A stretch of DNA of 64,000 bases from Neisseria elongata subsp. elongata (GTDB lineage: Bacteria > Pseudomonadota > Gammaproteobacteria > Burkholderiales > Neisseriaceae). Shown piece after piece: positions 28,425-36,331 of this stretch (the stretch's first letter is position 1; every line of letters begins with the position of its first letter). The stretch is taken from positions 1 through 64,000 of the forward strand of contig NZ_FOPS01000002.1 in the NCBI RefSeq assembly GCF_900113545.1, in the 5' to 3' direction. The notes under the pieces are model-generated. The model worked only from the letters and a program-made list of their open reading frames with translations, had not been told where the DNA came from and did not search any database. Position numbers and translations under genes: made by a program.

Positions 28425-28453
28425 ATTATAAGATTCAATTTACTTACATTCAA
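28425..28453 (-). promoter_or_regulatory. mtrR promoter
   Basis: On the minus strand: -35 TTGAAT (28453-28448), 17-bp spacer, -10 TATAAT (28430-28425). It overlaps the operator for 13 bases. Confidence 0.7.
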
Positions 28454-28468
28454 CATTGTATGTATAAT
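28439..28468 (+). promoter_or_regulatory. mtrCDE promoter
   Basis: -10 TATAAT at 28463-28468 with an upstream TG (extended -10). The best -35 is TTTACT at 28439-28444 with an 18-bp spacer. Confidence 0.6.
28441..28464. promoter_or_regulatory. Probable MtrR operator, AcrR-like
   Basis: Left arm TACTTACATT and right arm ATTGTATGTA around CAAC, forming an interrupted palindrome (TACnTACAnT / AnTGTAnGTA). It agrees with the E. coli acrAB operator, as I recall it, at 18 of 24 positions. It covers the -35 of mtrR and the spacer and -10 start of mtrC. Confidence 0.6.
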
Positions 28469-28504
28469 GCGCAGCTTTCAAGTTATCATAAAAAAGAGCG
28501 GATT

Positions 28505-28530
28505 AGGCCGTCTGAACATTCAGACGGCCT
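28505..28530. repeat. Near-perfect DUS palindrome in the mtrC leader
   Basis: AGGCCGTCTGAA and its exact complement separated by only CA, about 40 bases before the mtrC start. It is followed by GATTTGG rather than a U-run. It could form a cruciform or an mRNA hairpin. Confidence 0.9.
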
Positions 28531-28571
28531 GATTTGGTGCAGGTTTGAACAGAATTTATACAGGAAACGAT

Positions 28572-29912
28572 ATGATGCAGAAATTTTCCGCGCACACGGC
28601 AAGGCTGGCTGTTTTGGCTGCCGCCACCGCTTTGGCTTTGGCCGCCTGCGGCGGCAAAGACGGCGGTCAGGCGGCTGCGGGGCAAAAACAGGGCGGCGCG
28701 CAACAAAAGCAGGCTCCCTCGCCTGTGGTCGAAGTGGTTACCGTAGAACCGCAGGATGTGGCCTTGAGCGTCGAACTGCCCGGCCGTCTGGAGGCCGTGC
28801 GTTCCGCCGACGTGCGCCCGCAGGTGGGCGGTATCGTCAAACGCCGCCTGTTTGAAGAGGGCAGCTATGTGCGCGAAGGCCAGCCGCTGTATCAGCTGGA
28901 AGACGCGACTTATGTCGCCTCGTTGGAAAGCGCGCGCGCCCAACTGGCTTCGGCCGAAGCAACGCTGGCCAAGGCCAATGCCGACCTGGCGCGCTACCGC
29001 CCGCTGGTAGAAGCCGATGCCATCAGCAAGCAGGAATATGATGCCGCCGTTACCGGAAAACGTTCTGCCGAAGCCGGTGTGAAAGCAGCCAGGGCGGCCA
29101 TCAAGTCGGCACAAATCAATGTGAATTATTCCCGCATCACCGCGCCGATTTCCGGCTTTATCGGCCAGTCTAATGTTTCCGAAGGCGCATTGGTCAGTGC
29201 GAACAGTACGACGGCAATGGCCAATATCAAGCAAACCGATCCGATGTATGCCAATGTAACCCAATCGGCCACCGAAATCATGAAGCTGCGCCAGCAGTTT
29301 GCAGACGGCCGTCTGAAAGCCGTCGACGGCCGTATCGAAGTGGACATCAAACTGGAAGACGGCACGGTTTATCCGCAAAAAGGCTTTTTGATGTTTGCCG
29401 ACACTACTGTTAACGAAACCACGGGGCAGGTGAAACTGCGCGTGGTCGTGCCCAATCCACAAAACGTCTTAATGCCTAACCTTTACGTCCGCGCTGTGAT
29501 GTCGCAGTCCGTCGTGCCGAACGCCTATGTCGTGCCGCAGCAGGCGGTAACGCGCGGACAGCAGGACACCGTACTTGTGGTAAACGCGAAAAACGAAATG
29601 GAACCGCGCCCGGTAACCGTGGCGGCGCAGCAGGGCAATAATTGGGTGATTACTTCCGGCCTGAATGCGGGAGACAAGGTTGTTGTCGCCGGTACCACCA
29701 TTGCCGGCATGATGAGCGCGAGAACCGGCGTGAAAACCGTTACGACGAAAGAATGGACGCCGCCTGCCGAAGCCGCCACTACCCCCGCCGAGGCTCAGTC
29801 TGCCGCCGCTTCCGCCCCCCAATCTGCCGCCTCCGAACCGAAAACCGACGTTCAGACGGCCTCAGAGGTCAAACCCGAAGCCAAATCCGCTTCCGAAGCC
29901 AAATCCAAATAA
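28572..29912 (+). CDS. mtrC: Multidrug efflux periplasmic adaptor MtrC
   Basis: Membrane-fusion lipoprotein linking the MtrD pump to MtrE. The 446 residues have a type II signal with lipobox LALAAC (C26), an alpha-hairpin (about 95-170, SARAQLASAEATLAKANADLARYRP), lipoyl and barrel domains with ITAPISGFIGQS, and a variable Ala/Ser/Glu-rich tail. The start is the first of two ATGs behind AGGAAACG; an upstream ATG at 28545 lacks a ribosome site. The core is close to gonococcal MtrC; the tail is longer. First gene of mtrCDE. Confidence 0.95.
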   Translation: MMQKFSAHTARLAVLAAATALALAACGGKDGGQAAAGQKQGGAQQKQAPSPVVEVVTVEPQDVALSVELPGRLEAVRSADVRPQVGGIVKRRLFEEGSYVREGQPLYQLEDATYVASLESARAQLASAEATLAKANADLARYRPLVEADAISKQEYDAAVTGKRSAEAGVKAARAAIKSAQINVNYSRITAPISGFIGQSNVSEGALVSANSTTAMANIKQTDPMYANVTQSATEIMKLRQQFADGRLKAVDGRIEVDIKLEDGTVYPQKGFLMFADTTVNETTGQVKLRVVVPNPQNVLMPNLYVRAVMSQSVVPNAYVVPQQAVTRGQQDTVLVVNAKNEMEPRPVTVAAQQGNNWVITSGLNAGDKVVVAGTTIAGMMSARTGVKTVTTKEWTPPAEAATTPAEAQSAAASAPQSAASEPKTDVQTASEVKPEAKSASEAKSK

Positions 29913-29924
29913 GGAACAGCGAAT

Positions 29925-32900
29925 ATGGCTAAGTTTTTTATCGACCGCCCCATTTTCGCGTGGGTAATCGCGATATTCGTCATACTGGCGGGCGTAATCG
30001 GCATCCGTTCGCTGCCGGTGTCGCAATATCCGTCGGTGGGCGCGCCCACCATCACGCTGACTGCCGTTTATCCCGGCGCGTCGGCACAAGTGATGGAAGA
30101 CAGCGTGCTGGCCGTCATCGAACGGAACATGAACGGCGTCGAAGGTTTGGACTACATGACCACCAACGCCACATCCAGCGGCGGCGGCACGGTCAGTCTG
30201 ACCTTTACGCCGGAAACCGACGAGAGTTTTGCCCAAGTCGAGGTGCAGAATAAACTGTCGGAAGTAACCGCGATGCTGCCCGCTACCGTGCAGCAAAACG
30301 GTGTAACCGTATCCAAATCCCGCTCCAACTTCCTGATGGTTTTGATGATGTCGTCCGATACCATCGGAACGGAAGAAATCGCCGACTATGTGGAGCGTAA
30401 TATCAAGCCCGAAATTCAACGTATCGACGGTGTCGGCGAAGCCCGCCTGTTCGGTTCGCAACGTGCGATGCGGGTTTGGGTGGATCCGAAAAAGCTGCAG
30501 AACTACAACCTCTCCATGGCCGAGGTTTCGTCTGCCATCTCTACGCAAAACGCCCAAATCTCTGCCGGTTCGCTCGGTGCCCTGCCGAATGTGAGCGGAC
30601 AGGCCATTACCGCCACCATCACGGCGGAAGGCCAGCTGAAAACAGCCGAAGAATTCGGCAACATCATCGTCCGTGCAAACACTGACGGTTCCAACGTCTA
30701 TCTGAAAGACGTGGCGCGTGTCGAGTTGGGCAGCCAGGAATATTCCACTTCCACCCGATTGAACGGCAAGCCGGCCGTCGCTATGGCCGTCATGCTGTCC
30801 AACAAGGGTAACGCGATGGCTACCGCCGCCGCCGTGCGCGAACGGATGGACGAATTGCAGAAATTCTTCCCCGGCGACATGAAGTGGGATGCACCTTACG
30901 ATACTTCGAAATTCGTTTCCATCTCGATTAAAAAAGTGGTGCAGACGCTGGCCGAGGCAATTTTGCTGGTGTTTGTCGTGATGTTCCTCTTCCTGCAAAA
31001 CATCCGCTATACCCTGATACCGACCATTGTCGTACCGATTTCGCTGCTGGGTGCGTTTGCCTGTCTGCAATATCTCGGTATGTCGATTAACGTGCTGACC
31101 ATGTTCGCCATGGTGCTGGTGATCGGTATCGTCGTGGACGATGCGATTGTGGTGGTGGAAAACGTGGAAAGGATTATGACCGAGGAAGGGCTGCCGCCGA
31201 AAGAGGCAACGAAAAAAGCCATGTCGCAGATTTCTGGTGCGGTTATCGGTATTACCGCAGTGTTGATTTCCGTGTTTGTGCCGCTGCTGTTCCTTTCAGG
31301 CGCGAGCGGTAAGATTTTCACACAGTTCGCCGCCACCATGGCGATAGCGATTGCTTTCTCGGCTTTCTTTGCCCTGTCGCTGACCCCCGCCTTGTGCGCC
31401 ACCCTGCTCAAACCGATTCCGAAAGGACATCACGAAGAGAAAAAAGGCTTCTTCGGCTGGTTTAACCGCACGTTCAGCAAAGGCACGCACAAATACGAAA
31501 GCGTCGTGGCCAAAGTGTTGAAGCACACAGTGCCGATGCTGGTGGTGTATGTGGCATTGGGCGTCGTGGCCGTTCTGCTGTACAAAAACATACCAAACTC
31601 CTTCCTGCCGAAAGAAGACCAAGGCAGCCTGATGATGATGGTTCAGCTTCCGGCCGGCGCGACCAAAGAGCGTACCGATGCGACTTTGGCTACTGCTAAC
31701 GAAGTCATCACCAAAATGCCGGAAGTGGAAAGCTTCCTCGGTGTGTCCGGCTTCAGCTTTGCCGGTTCGGGTCAGAACATGGGCTTTGGCTTCATTACGC
31801 TGAAAGACTGGTCTGAACGGACAAGTCCTGCCAGCAGCGCGGCTGCCGTTACCGGCAAACTCACCGGTGCGCTGATGCAGAATGTGAAGGACGGTTTCGG
31901 TATTGTCATCAATCCGCCCGCCATTATGGAATTGGGCACAAGTTCGGGTTTTGAATTCTATTTGCAAGACCGCAACAACAGCGGCCATGCCGCGTTGCTG
32001 GACAAGCGCAACGAACTGATCGCCAAAATGCGCCAAAATCCGATATTCGACAGTACAAACATCCGCGCCTCCGGCTTGGAAGACGCACCGCAGCTCAAGC
32101 TGGAAATCGACCGTCAGGCTGCAGCGGCCCAAGGTATTGATTTTTCGTCCATACGCAGCGTTTTGGGAACGGCATTGAGTTCTTCGTATATCAACGACTT
32201 CCCGAACAACGGCCGCCTGCAGCGCGTAATCGTCCAAGCCGACGCGCAGTCGCGTATGCAGCCGGAAGACATCCTCGCGCTGACCGTGCCGAACAAATCA
32301 GGCGTTGCCGTGCCGCTGTCCACCATTGCTACCGCGAAATGGGAAAACGGCATGGAGCAGAGCGTGCGCTTCAACGGTTATCCGTCCATGAAGCTGGAAG
32401 GTGTGGCTGCCAGCGGCTACTCCACAGGGCAGGCAATGGATGAAGTGAAGAGATTGGTAGATGAACTTGAGGGCGGCTACAGCCTGGAATGGGCCGGTCA
32501 GTCGCGCGAAGAAGCCAAAGGCAACTCCCAAACCTATTTGGTTTACGGCTTGGCGATTTTGGCCGTCTTCCTCGTGTTGGCCGCACTGTATGAAAGCTGG
32601 TCGATTCCGCTCTCCGTGATTTTGGTCGTGCCGCTGGGCTTCCTCGGCGTGGTGCTGGGCATCACAGGCCGCAACGGCTTCCTCGCCCTGTTCGGCGTGC
32701 CGCCGCAATATTTGGACGATATCTATTTCCGAGTCGGCCTGATTACCGTGATTGGTTTGAGTGCGAAAAACGCCATTCTGATTATCGAATTTGCCAAAGA
32801 CCTGCAAGAGCAGGGCATGGATGCGGTGAAATCGGCACTTCAGGCGGCGCATCTGCGTTTCCGTCCGATTATCATGACTTCCTTCGCCTTTATTTTGGGC

Positions 32901-33092
32901 GTGGTACCGCTGTTCTTCGCTTCGGGCGCAAGCTCGGCCAGCCAGCGCGCCATCGGTACTTCCGTATTGTCGGGCATGTTGGTCGGCACCATCCTGTCGG
33001 TCTTCCTCGTGCCGCTGTTCTATGTGGTAATACGCAAGCTGTTCAAAGGCAAGCAGCCGCAACAACCTGCCCTGCCGATGCACGGCGAATAA
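29925..33092 (+). CDS. mtrD: RND multidrug efflux transporter MtrD
   Basis: Proton-driven inner-membrane RND pump of the HAE1 group, exporting hydrophobic agents such as macrolides, detergents, bile salts and host peptides. The 1055 residues have twelve spans and two large periplasmic loops. The proton-relay pair D405-D406 is in IGIVVDDAIVVVENV; the GFITLKDWSER segment of the porter domain and the late GLSAKNAILIIEFAKD segment (proton-relay Lys) are intact. It starts 12 bases after mtrC with GGAACAG upstream. Confidence 0.97.
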   Translation: MAKFFIDRPIFAWVIAIFVILAGVIGIRSLPVSQYPSVGAPTITLTAVYPGASAQVMEDSVLAVIERNMNGVEGLDYMTTNATSSGGGTVSLTFTPETDESFAQVEVQNKLSEVTAMLPATVQQNGVTVSKSRSNFLMVLMMSSDTIGTEEIADYVERNIKPEIQRIDGVGEARLFGSQRAMRVWVDPKKLQNYNLSMAEVSSAISTQNAQISAGSLGALPNVSGQAITATITAEGQLKTAEEFGNIIVRANTDGSNVYLKDVARVELGSQEYSTSTRLNGKPAVAMAVMLSNKGNAMATAAAVRERMDELQKFFPGDMKWDAPYDTSKFVSISIKKVVQTLAEAILLVFVVMFLFLQNIRYTLIPTIVVPISLLGAFACLQYLGMSINVLTMFAMVLVIGIVVDDAIVVVENVERIMTEEGLPPKEATKKAMSQISGAVIGITAVLISVFVPLLFLSGASGKIFTQFAATMAIAIAFSAFFALSLTPALCATLLKPIPKGHHEEKKGFFGWFNRTFSKGTHKYESVVAKVLKHTVPMLVVYVALGVVAVLLYKNIPNSFLPKEDQGSLMMMVQLPAGATKERTDATLATANEVITKMPEVESFLGVSGFSFAGSGQNMGFGFITLKDWSERTSPASSAAAVTGKLTGALMQNVKDGFGIVINPPAIMELGTSSGFEFYLQDRNNSGHAALLDKRNELIAKMRQNPIFDSTNIRASGLEDAPQLKLEIDRQAAAAQGIDFSSIRSVLGTALSSSYINDFPNNGRLQRVIVQADAQSRMQPEDILALTVPNKSGVAVPLSTIATAKWENGMEQSVRFNGYPSMKLEGVAASGYSTGQAMDEVKRLVDELEGGYSLEWAGQSREEAKGNSQTYLVYGLAILAVFLVLAALYESWSIPLSVILVVPLGFLGVVLGITGRNGFLALFGVPPQYLDDIYFRVGLITVIGLSAKNAILIIEFAKDLQEQGMDAVKSALQAAHLRFRPIIMTSFAFILGVVPLFFASGASSASQRAIGTSVLSGMLVGTILSVFLVPLFYVVIRKLFKGKQPQQPALPMHGE

Positions 33093-33102
33093 ACCACCGG
33101 CT

Positions 33103-33144
33103 TTTCAGACGGCCTCCGAACGCATAGGGAGGCCGTCTGAAAAA
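33103..33144 (+). repeat. Inverted DUS pair between mtrD and mtrE (outward type, no U-run)
   Basis: TTTTCAGACGGCCTCC (33103-33118) and GGAGGCCGTCTGAAAA (33129-33144), 16-bp arms. The hairpin ends in A, so it should not terminate within the operon. Confidence 0.85.
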
Positions 33145-33159
33145 CAACAAGGACCAAAC

Positions 33160-34593
33160 ATGAAACAAAATTTTTTCAAACCCCTTTTGAGTGCGGCCGC
33201 CGTTGCCGCCGCATTGTCCGGCTGCACCATGATTCCGAAATACGAACAGCCGCAGGTTGCGGTGTCGGAAACGTTCAAATACGATAAGGCGCAAAACAGC
33301 ATTCAGGCGGCCTCATTGGGCTGGCAGGATTATTTTGCCGACCCGCGCCTGCACCGCCTGATTGAAATCGCGCTGGAACGCAATACCGACCTGCGTACCG
33401 CCGCGCTCAACGCCGAAGCGCTGCGCGAGCAATACCGCATCACGCGCGCCAACCTCTTTCCGACGCTGGCGGCTAACGGCAACGGGGCGCGCCAGCGTAC
33501 CGCAGCCGACCTTGCGGGAGGCCGTGCCGCCATCACCGAATCGTACAGCGTCGGCCTCGGCGTATCGGCATACGAACTCGACCTCTTCGGCAAAGCGCGC
33601 AGCAACAACCGTGCCGCGTTGGAAAGCTACTTCAACAGCACCGCCGCCCGCGATGCCGTCCACCTGACCATTGTCGCTTCCGTGGCCAAAGCCTATTTCA
33701 ACGAACGCTACGCCGAAGAAGCAATGAAACTGGCGCAAAACGTTTTGAAAACCCGCGAGCAAACCTACCGCCTGAGCCAGTTGAAACACAAAGCGGGCGT
33801 GATTTCCGCCGTTGATTTGCGCCAACAGGAAGCCTTGATTGCCTCCGCACAGGCCGATTACGAAACGGCCGTGAAAAACCGCGAGCAGGCGCGCAACGCC
33901 TTGTCCGTGCTGATCAACCAACCTCTTCCGGACGATTTGCCGGCAGGATTGCCGCTGTCGCGTCAGTTTAAAGTCAGCCGCCTGCCCGCAGGCCTGACAT
34001 CCGACGTGTTGCTCAACCGCCCCGACATCCGTGCCGCCGAACACTCACTGAAACAGGCCAATGCCAATATCGGTGCCGCCCGCGCCGCATTCTTCCCCAG
34101 CATCACCCTCACAGGCAGCGTCGGATCGGCTTCCAACGAATTGAATAATCTCTTCAAATCCGGAAACGGCACTTGGGCGTTCGCACCTTCAATCAACGTT
34201 CCGATTTTCACTTGGGGCGCGTTGAAAGCCAGCCTTGATGCGGCGAAAATCCGTCAGCAGATTCAGGTTGTGAACTATGAAGCGGCGGTACAAAGTGCGT
34301 TCAGAGACGTGGCCGACGCATTGGTGGCGCGCGAACAGTTGGAAAAAGCCCATGCGGCCAAAGCCAAACAGAGCAAGGCTTACGCCGACCAACTGCGCCT
34401 GGTTCAACTGCGCTACAAGCACGGCGTTTCCAGCGCGCTCGACCTGCTCGATGCCGAACGCAGCAGCTATGCCGCCGACAGCGCGCTGCTAGCCAGCAGC
34501 CTGACGCGGCTGGAAAACATGGCTGACCTCTACAAAGCACTCGGCGGCGGTTTGAAACGCTTCGGCAACGATACGGGGGACGCGGCGAAATAG
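33160..34593 (+). CDS. mtrE: Outer-membrane efflux channel MtrE
   Basis: TolC-like trimeric outer-membrane channel of the Mtr pump. The 477 residues start with a lipoprotein signal (lipobox LSGC, C22) and contain two outer-membrane-efflux repeats (RITRANLFPTLAANGNG..., then ARAAFFPSITLTGSVGSAS) and the late LLDAERSSYAADSAL helix. It is 67 bases after mtrD, beyond a DUS hairpin. The TAG stop shares bases with a DUS. Confidence 0.96.
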   Translation: MKQNFFKPLLSAAAVAAALSGCTMIPKYEQPQVAVSETFKYDKAQNSIQAASLGWQDYFADPRLHRLIEIALERNTDLRTAALNAEALREQYRITRANLFPTLAANGNGARQRTAADLAGGRAAITESYSVGLGVSAYELDLFGKARSNNRAALESYFNSTAARDAVHLTIVASVAKAYFNERYAEEAMKLAQNVLKTREQTYRLSQLKHKAGVISAVDLRQQEALIASAQADYETAVKNREQARNALSVLINQPLPDDLPAGLPLSRQFKVSRLPAGLTSDVLLNRPDIRAAEHSLKQANANIGAARAAFFPSITLTGSVGSASNELNNLFKSGNGTWAFAPSINVPIFTWGALKASLDAAKIRQQIQVVNYEAAVQSAFRDVADALVAREQLEKAHAAKAKQSKAYADQLRLVQLRYKHGVSSALDLLDAERSSYAADSALLASSLTRLENMADLYKALGGGLKRFGNDTGDAAK

Positions 34594-34646
34594 GCCGTCT
34601 GAAACGCGGTTGCCGCAAAGCCAGAGCAAGGCTCCCGTTATGATTG

Positions 34647-34704
34647 GGCCGTCTGAAAAACAGTTTTGCCAAACGGCAAAACTGTTTTTCAGACGGCCTT
34701 TTTA
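34647..34704 (+). terminator. mtrCDE terminator with a 24-bp perfect stem
   Basis: GGCCGTCTGAAAAACAGTTT... at 34647-34670 pairs perfectly with 34675-34698 around AAAC; T5 follows. The stem is twice as long as a plain DUS pair. The rest of the 338-base mtrE-carbonic anhydrase gap holds the promoter below and no gene. Confidence 0.92.
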
Positions 34705-34830
34705 TATTTGTTTAGCAGCAGGAGGGGGATTGCGGCAGGTGTGTTAAATCGAGATAAAGGAAGTAGGGGTCGGCGGAGAAATGAATCCGCTTTAACTTCA
34801 TTACACTAATGGTTTGAAGGATGGGGAAAC

Positions 34831-34859
34831 TTGACCGAACCGTTTAATATAGCTATCTT
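34831..34859 (+). promoter_or_regulatory. Promoter of the alpha-carbonic anhydrase gene
   Basis: -35 TTGACC at 34831-34836, 17-bp spacer, -10 TATCTT at 34854-34859, in an AT-rich stretch. Confidence 0.55.
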
Positions 34860-34931
34860 CCAATAAAAAATAAAAATATTTACATACGCACCGCAACGCT
34901 TTTTTCACTCCTTAACAGAAAGGATATTGCA

Positions 34932-35690
34932 ATGCCTTGCTTCCCCCGTAATTTACCGCGTCTGACCGCCATCCTCCTGTCGGCCTGTACCGCTTTCTCC
35001 GCTGCCGCACACGGCAATCACACCCATTGGGGCTATACCGGACACGATTCTCCCGAAAGTTGGGGCAATCTGTCTGAAGAATTCCGTTTGTGCTCGACCG
35101 GGAAAAGCCAATCTCCGGTAAACATTACCGAAACCGTTTCCGGCAAACTGCCCGCCATAAAAGTCAATTACAAACCGAGTACGGTTGACGTGGAAAACAA
35201 CGGCCACACCATCCAAGTCAATTATCCCGAAGGCGGCAACACCCTGACTGTGAACGGCCGTACCTACACCCTGAAACAGTTCCACTTCCACGTGCCGAGC
35301 GAAAACCAAATCAAAGGCCGCACTTTCCCGATGGAAGCCCACTTCGTCCACTTAGACGAAAACAAACAGCCTTTGGTATTGGCCGTGCTGTATGAGGCCG
35401 GCAAAACCAACGACCGCCTGTCTTCCATCTGGAACGTCATGCCGATGACCGCAGGAAAAGTGAAGCTCGACCAACCGTTCGACGCATCCACCCTGCTGCC
35501 GAAACGGTTGAAATACTACCGCTTTGCCGGTTCGCTGACCACGCCTCCGTGCACAGAGGGCGTATCATGGTTGGTGTTGAAAACTTATGACCACATCGAC
35601 CAGGCGCAAGCGGAAAAATTCACCCGCGCCGTCGGTTCGGAAAACAACCGCCCCGTACAGCCGCTGAATGCACGGGTAGTCATCGAATAA
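34932..35690 (+). CDS. Periplasmic alpha-carbonic anhydrase
   Basis: Interconverts CO2 and bicarbonate in the periplasm. The 252 residues have an N-terminal signal peptide (about 1-26), then HWGYTGHDSPESWGNL, and the zinc ligands H118, H120 and H137 (QFHFHVPSENQ..., EAHFVH). The proton-shuttle region and the substrate pocket SLTTPPCTEGVSW are present; C54 and the Cys of PPCTEG can form the disulfide seen in the gonococcal enzyme. Monocistronic with its own promoter and terminator. Ribosome site AAAGGATATTGCA. Confidence 0.96.
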   Translation: MPCFPRNLPRLTAILLSACTAFSAAAHGNHTHWGYTGHDSPESWGNLSEEFRLCSTGKSQSPVNITETVSGKLPAIKVNYKPSTVDVENNGHTIQVNYPEGGNTLTVNGRTYTLKQFHFHVPSENQIKGRTFPMEAHFVHLDENKQPLVLAVLYEAGKTNDRLSSIWNVMPMTAGKVKLDQPFDASTLLPKRLKYYRFAGSLTTPPCTEGVSWLVLKTYDHIDQAQAEKFTRAVGSENNRPVQPLNARVVIE

Positions 35691-35714
35691 GCGGTAATGG
35701 CCGCAAAATCGGAC

Positions 35715-35758
35715 AGGCCGTCTGAAAACCGGAAAAGGGTTTTCAGACGGCCTTTTTA
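35715..35758. terminator. DUS-pair terminator after the alpha-carbonic anhydrase gene
   Basis: AGGCCGTCTGAAAACC pairs with GGTTTTCAGACGGCCT, then TTTT. It can also serve the convergent gene at 35793. Confidence 0.9.
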
Positions 35759-35792
35759 TATTGGAAAGCCGGAGGATTTGCTTGTGGGTTGA

Positions 35793-36140
35793 TTAGCGGG
35801 CGCGCCGTTTTTCTTCGGCATGTTCCTTGATGGAGGCGCACATGCCGGCGGTGTTGCCGCCATTCATCAGCATCGCCGGTTTGCCGTTGATGGTGTAGCC
35901 GCCGCTGCCGTTGTCGGCGATGACGGTTTTGCCGTCGTCCAGTTGCAGGCCGTTTGGCGTTTCCTGCCAGCCGCCGTTTTTGACGTCGTTTTGGACGACC
36001 ATGCAATAGCTGCCGTCGGTCAGGATGCCGATAAGCTGCGAACCCATGGTCATGTAAACGCCGGGAGGCGGGGTTTGTGCGAAGGCCTGTGCCGACAGCA
36101 TCAAAGCGGTGGCGGTTAGAAATCGGAGGGCGGTTTTCAT
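35793..36140 (-). CDS. Small secreted protein of unknown function
   Basis: A 115-residue protein I do not recognise. It has a clear signal peptide (KTALRFLTATALMLSAQAFA, cut after residue 21 or so) and a mature part with several Gly/Asn turns, MTMGSQLIGILTDGSYCMVVQND..., and two Cys. The charged tail EEKRRAR is encoded next to the stop. The ATG at 36140 is preceded by AAAGGA; an upstream TTG is not needed. It is monocistronic and convergent with the carbonic anhydrase gene. Confidence 0.72.
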   Translation of the reverse strand: MKTALRFLTATALMLSAQAFAQTPPPGVYMTMGSQLIGILTDGSYCMVVQNDVKNGGWQETPNGLQLDDGKTVIADNGSGGYTINGKPAMLMNGGNTAGMCASIKEHAEEKRRAR

Positions 36141-36245
36141 CAAAATCCTTTTCGGTACGGCTCCCGCAGGACGGGATTTTTATCGCCGCCTGTGCGGCAC
36201 TGTGAGGTTTGAAAGTCGGAGGAAGCCTGATTATCCGTGCCTCCG

Positions 36246-36325
36246 AGGCCGTCTGAAAGCGGCTGAACGGTTTTTTACTTTGTTTGAAACACGTTTGCGC
36301 CGCGCGGGATATTTTCAGACGGCCT
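36246..36325 (-). repeat. Widely spaced inverted DUS pair after murJ
   Basis: AGGCCGTCTGAA at 36246-36257 and TTCAGACGGCCT at 36314-36325 with a 56-base loop; a possible weak terminator for murJ. Confidence 0.55.
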
Positions 36326-36331
36326 TCCGGT

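Noticed and set aside
29862-31070. 402-codon minus-strand frame opposite mtrC and mtrD
   Set aside because: Shadow of the RND pump gene; His/Gly-rich composition is an artefact.
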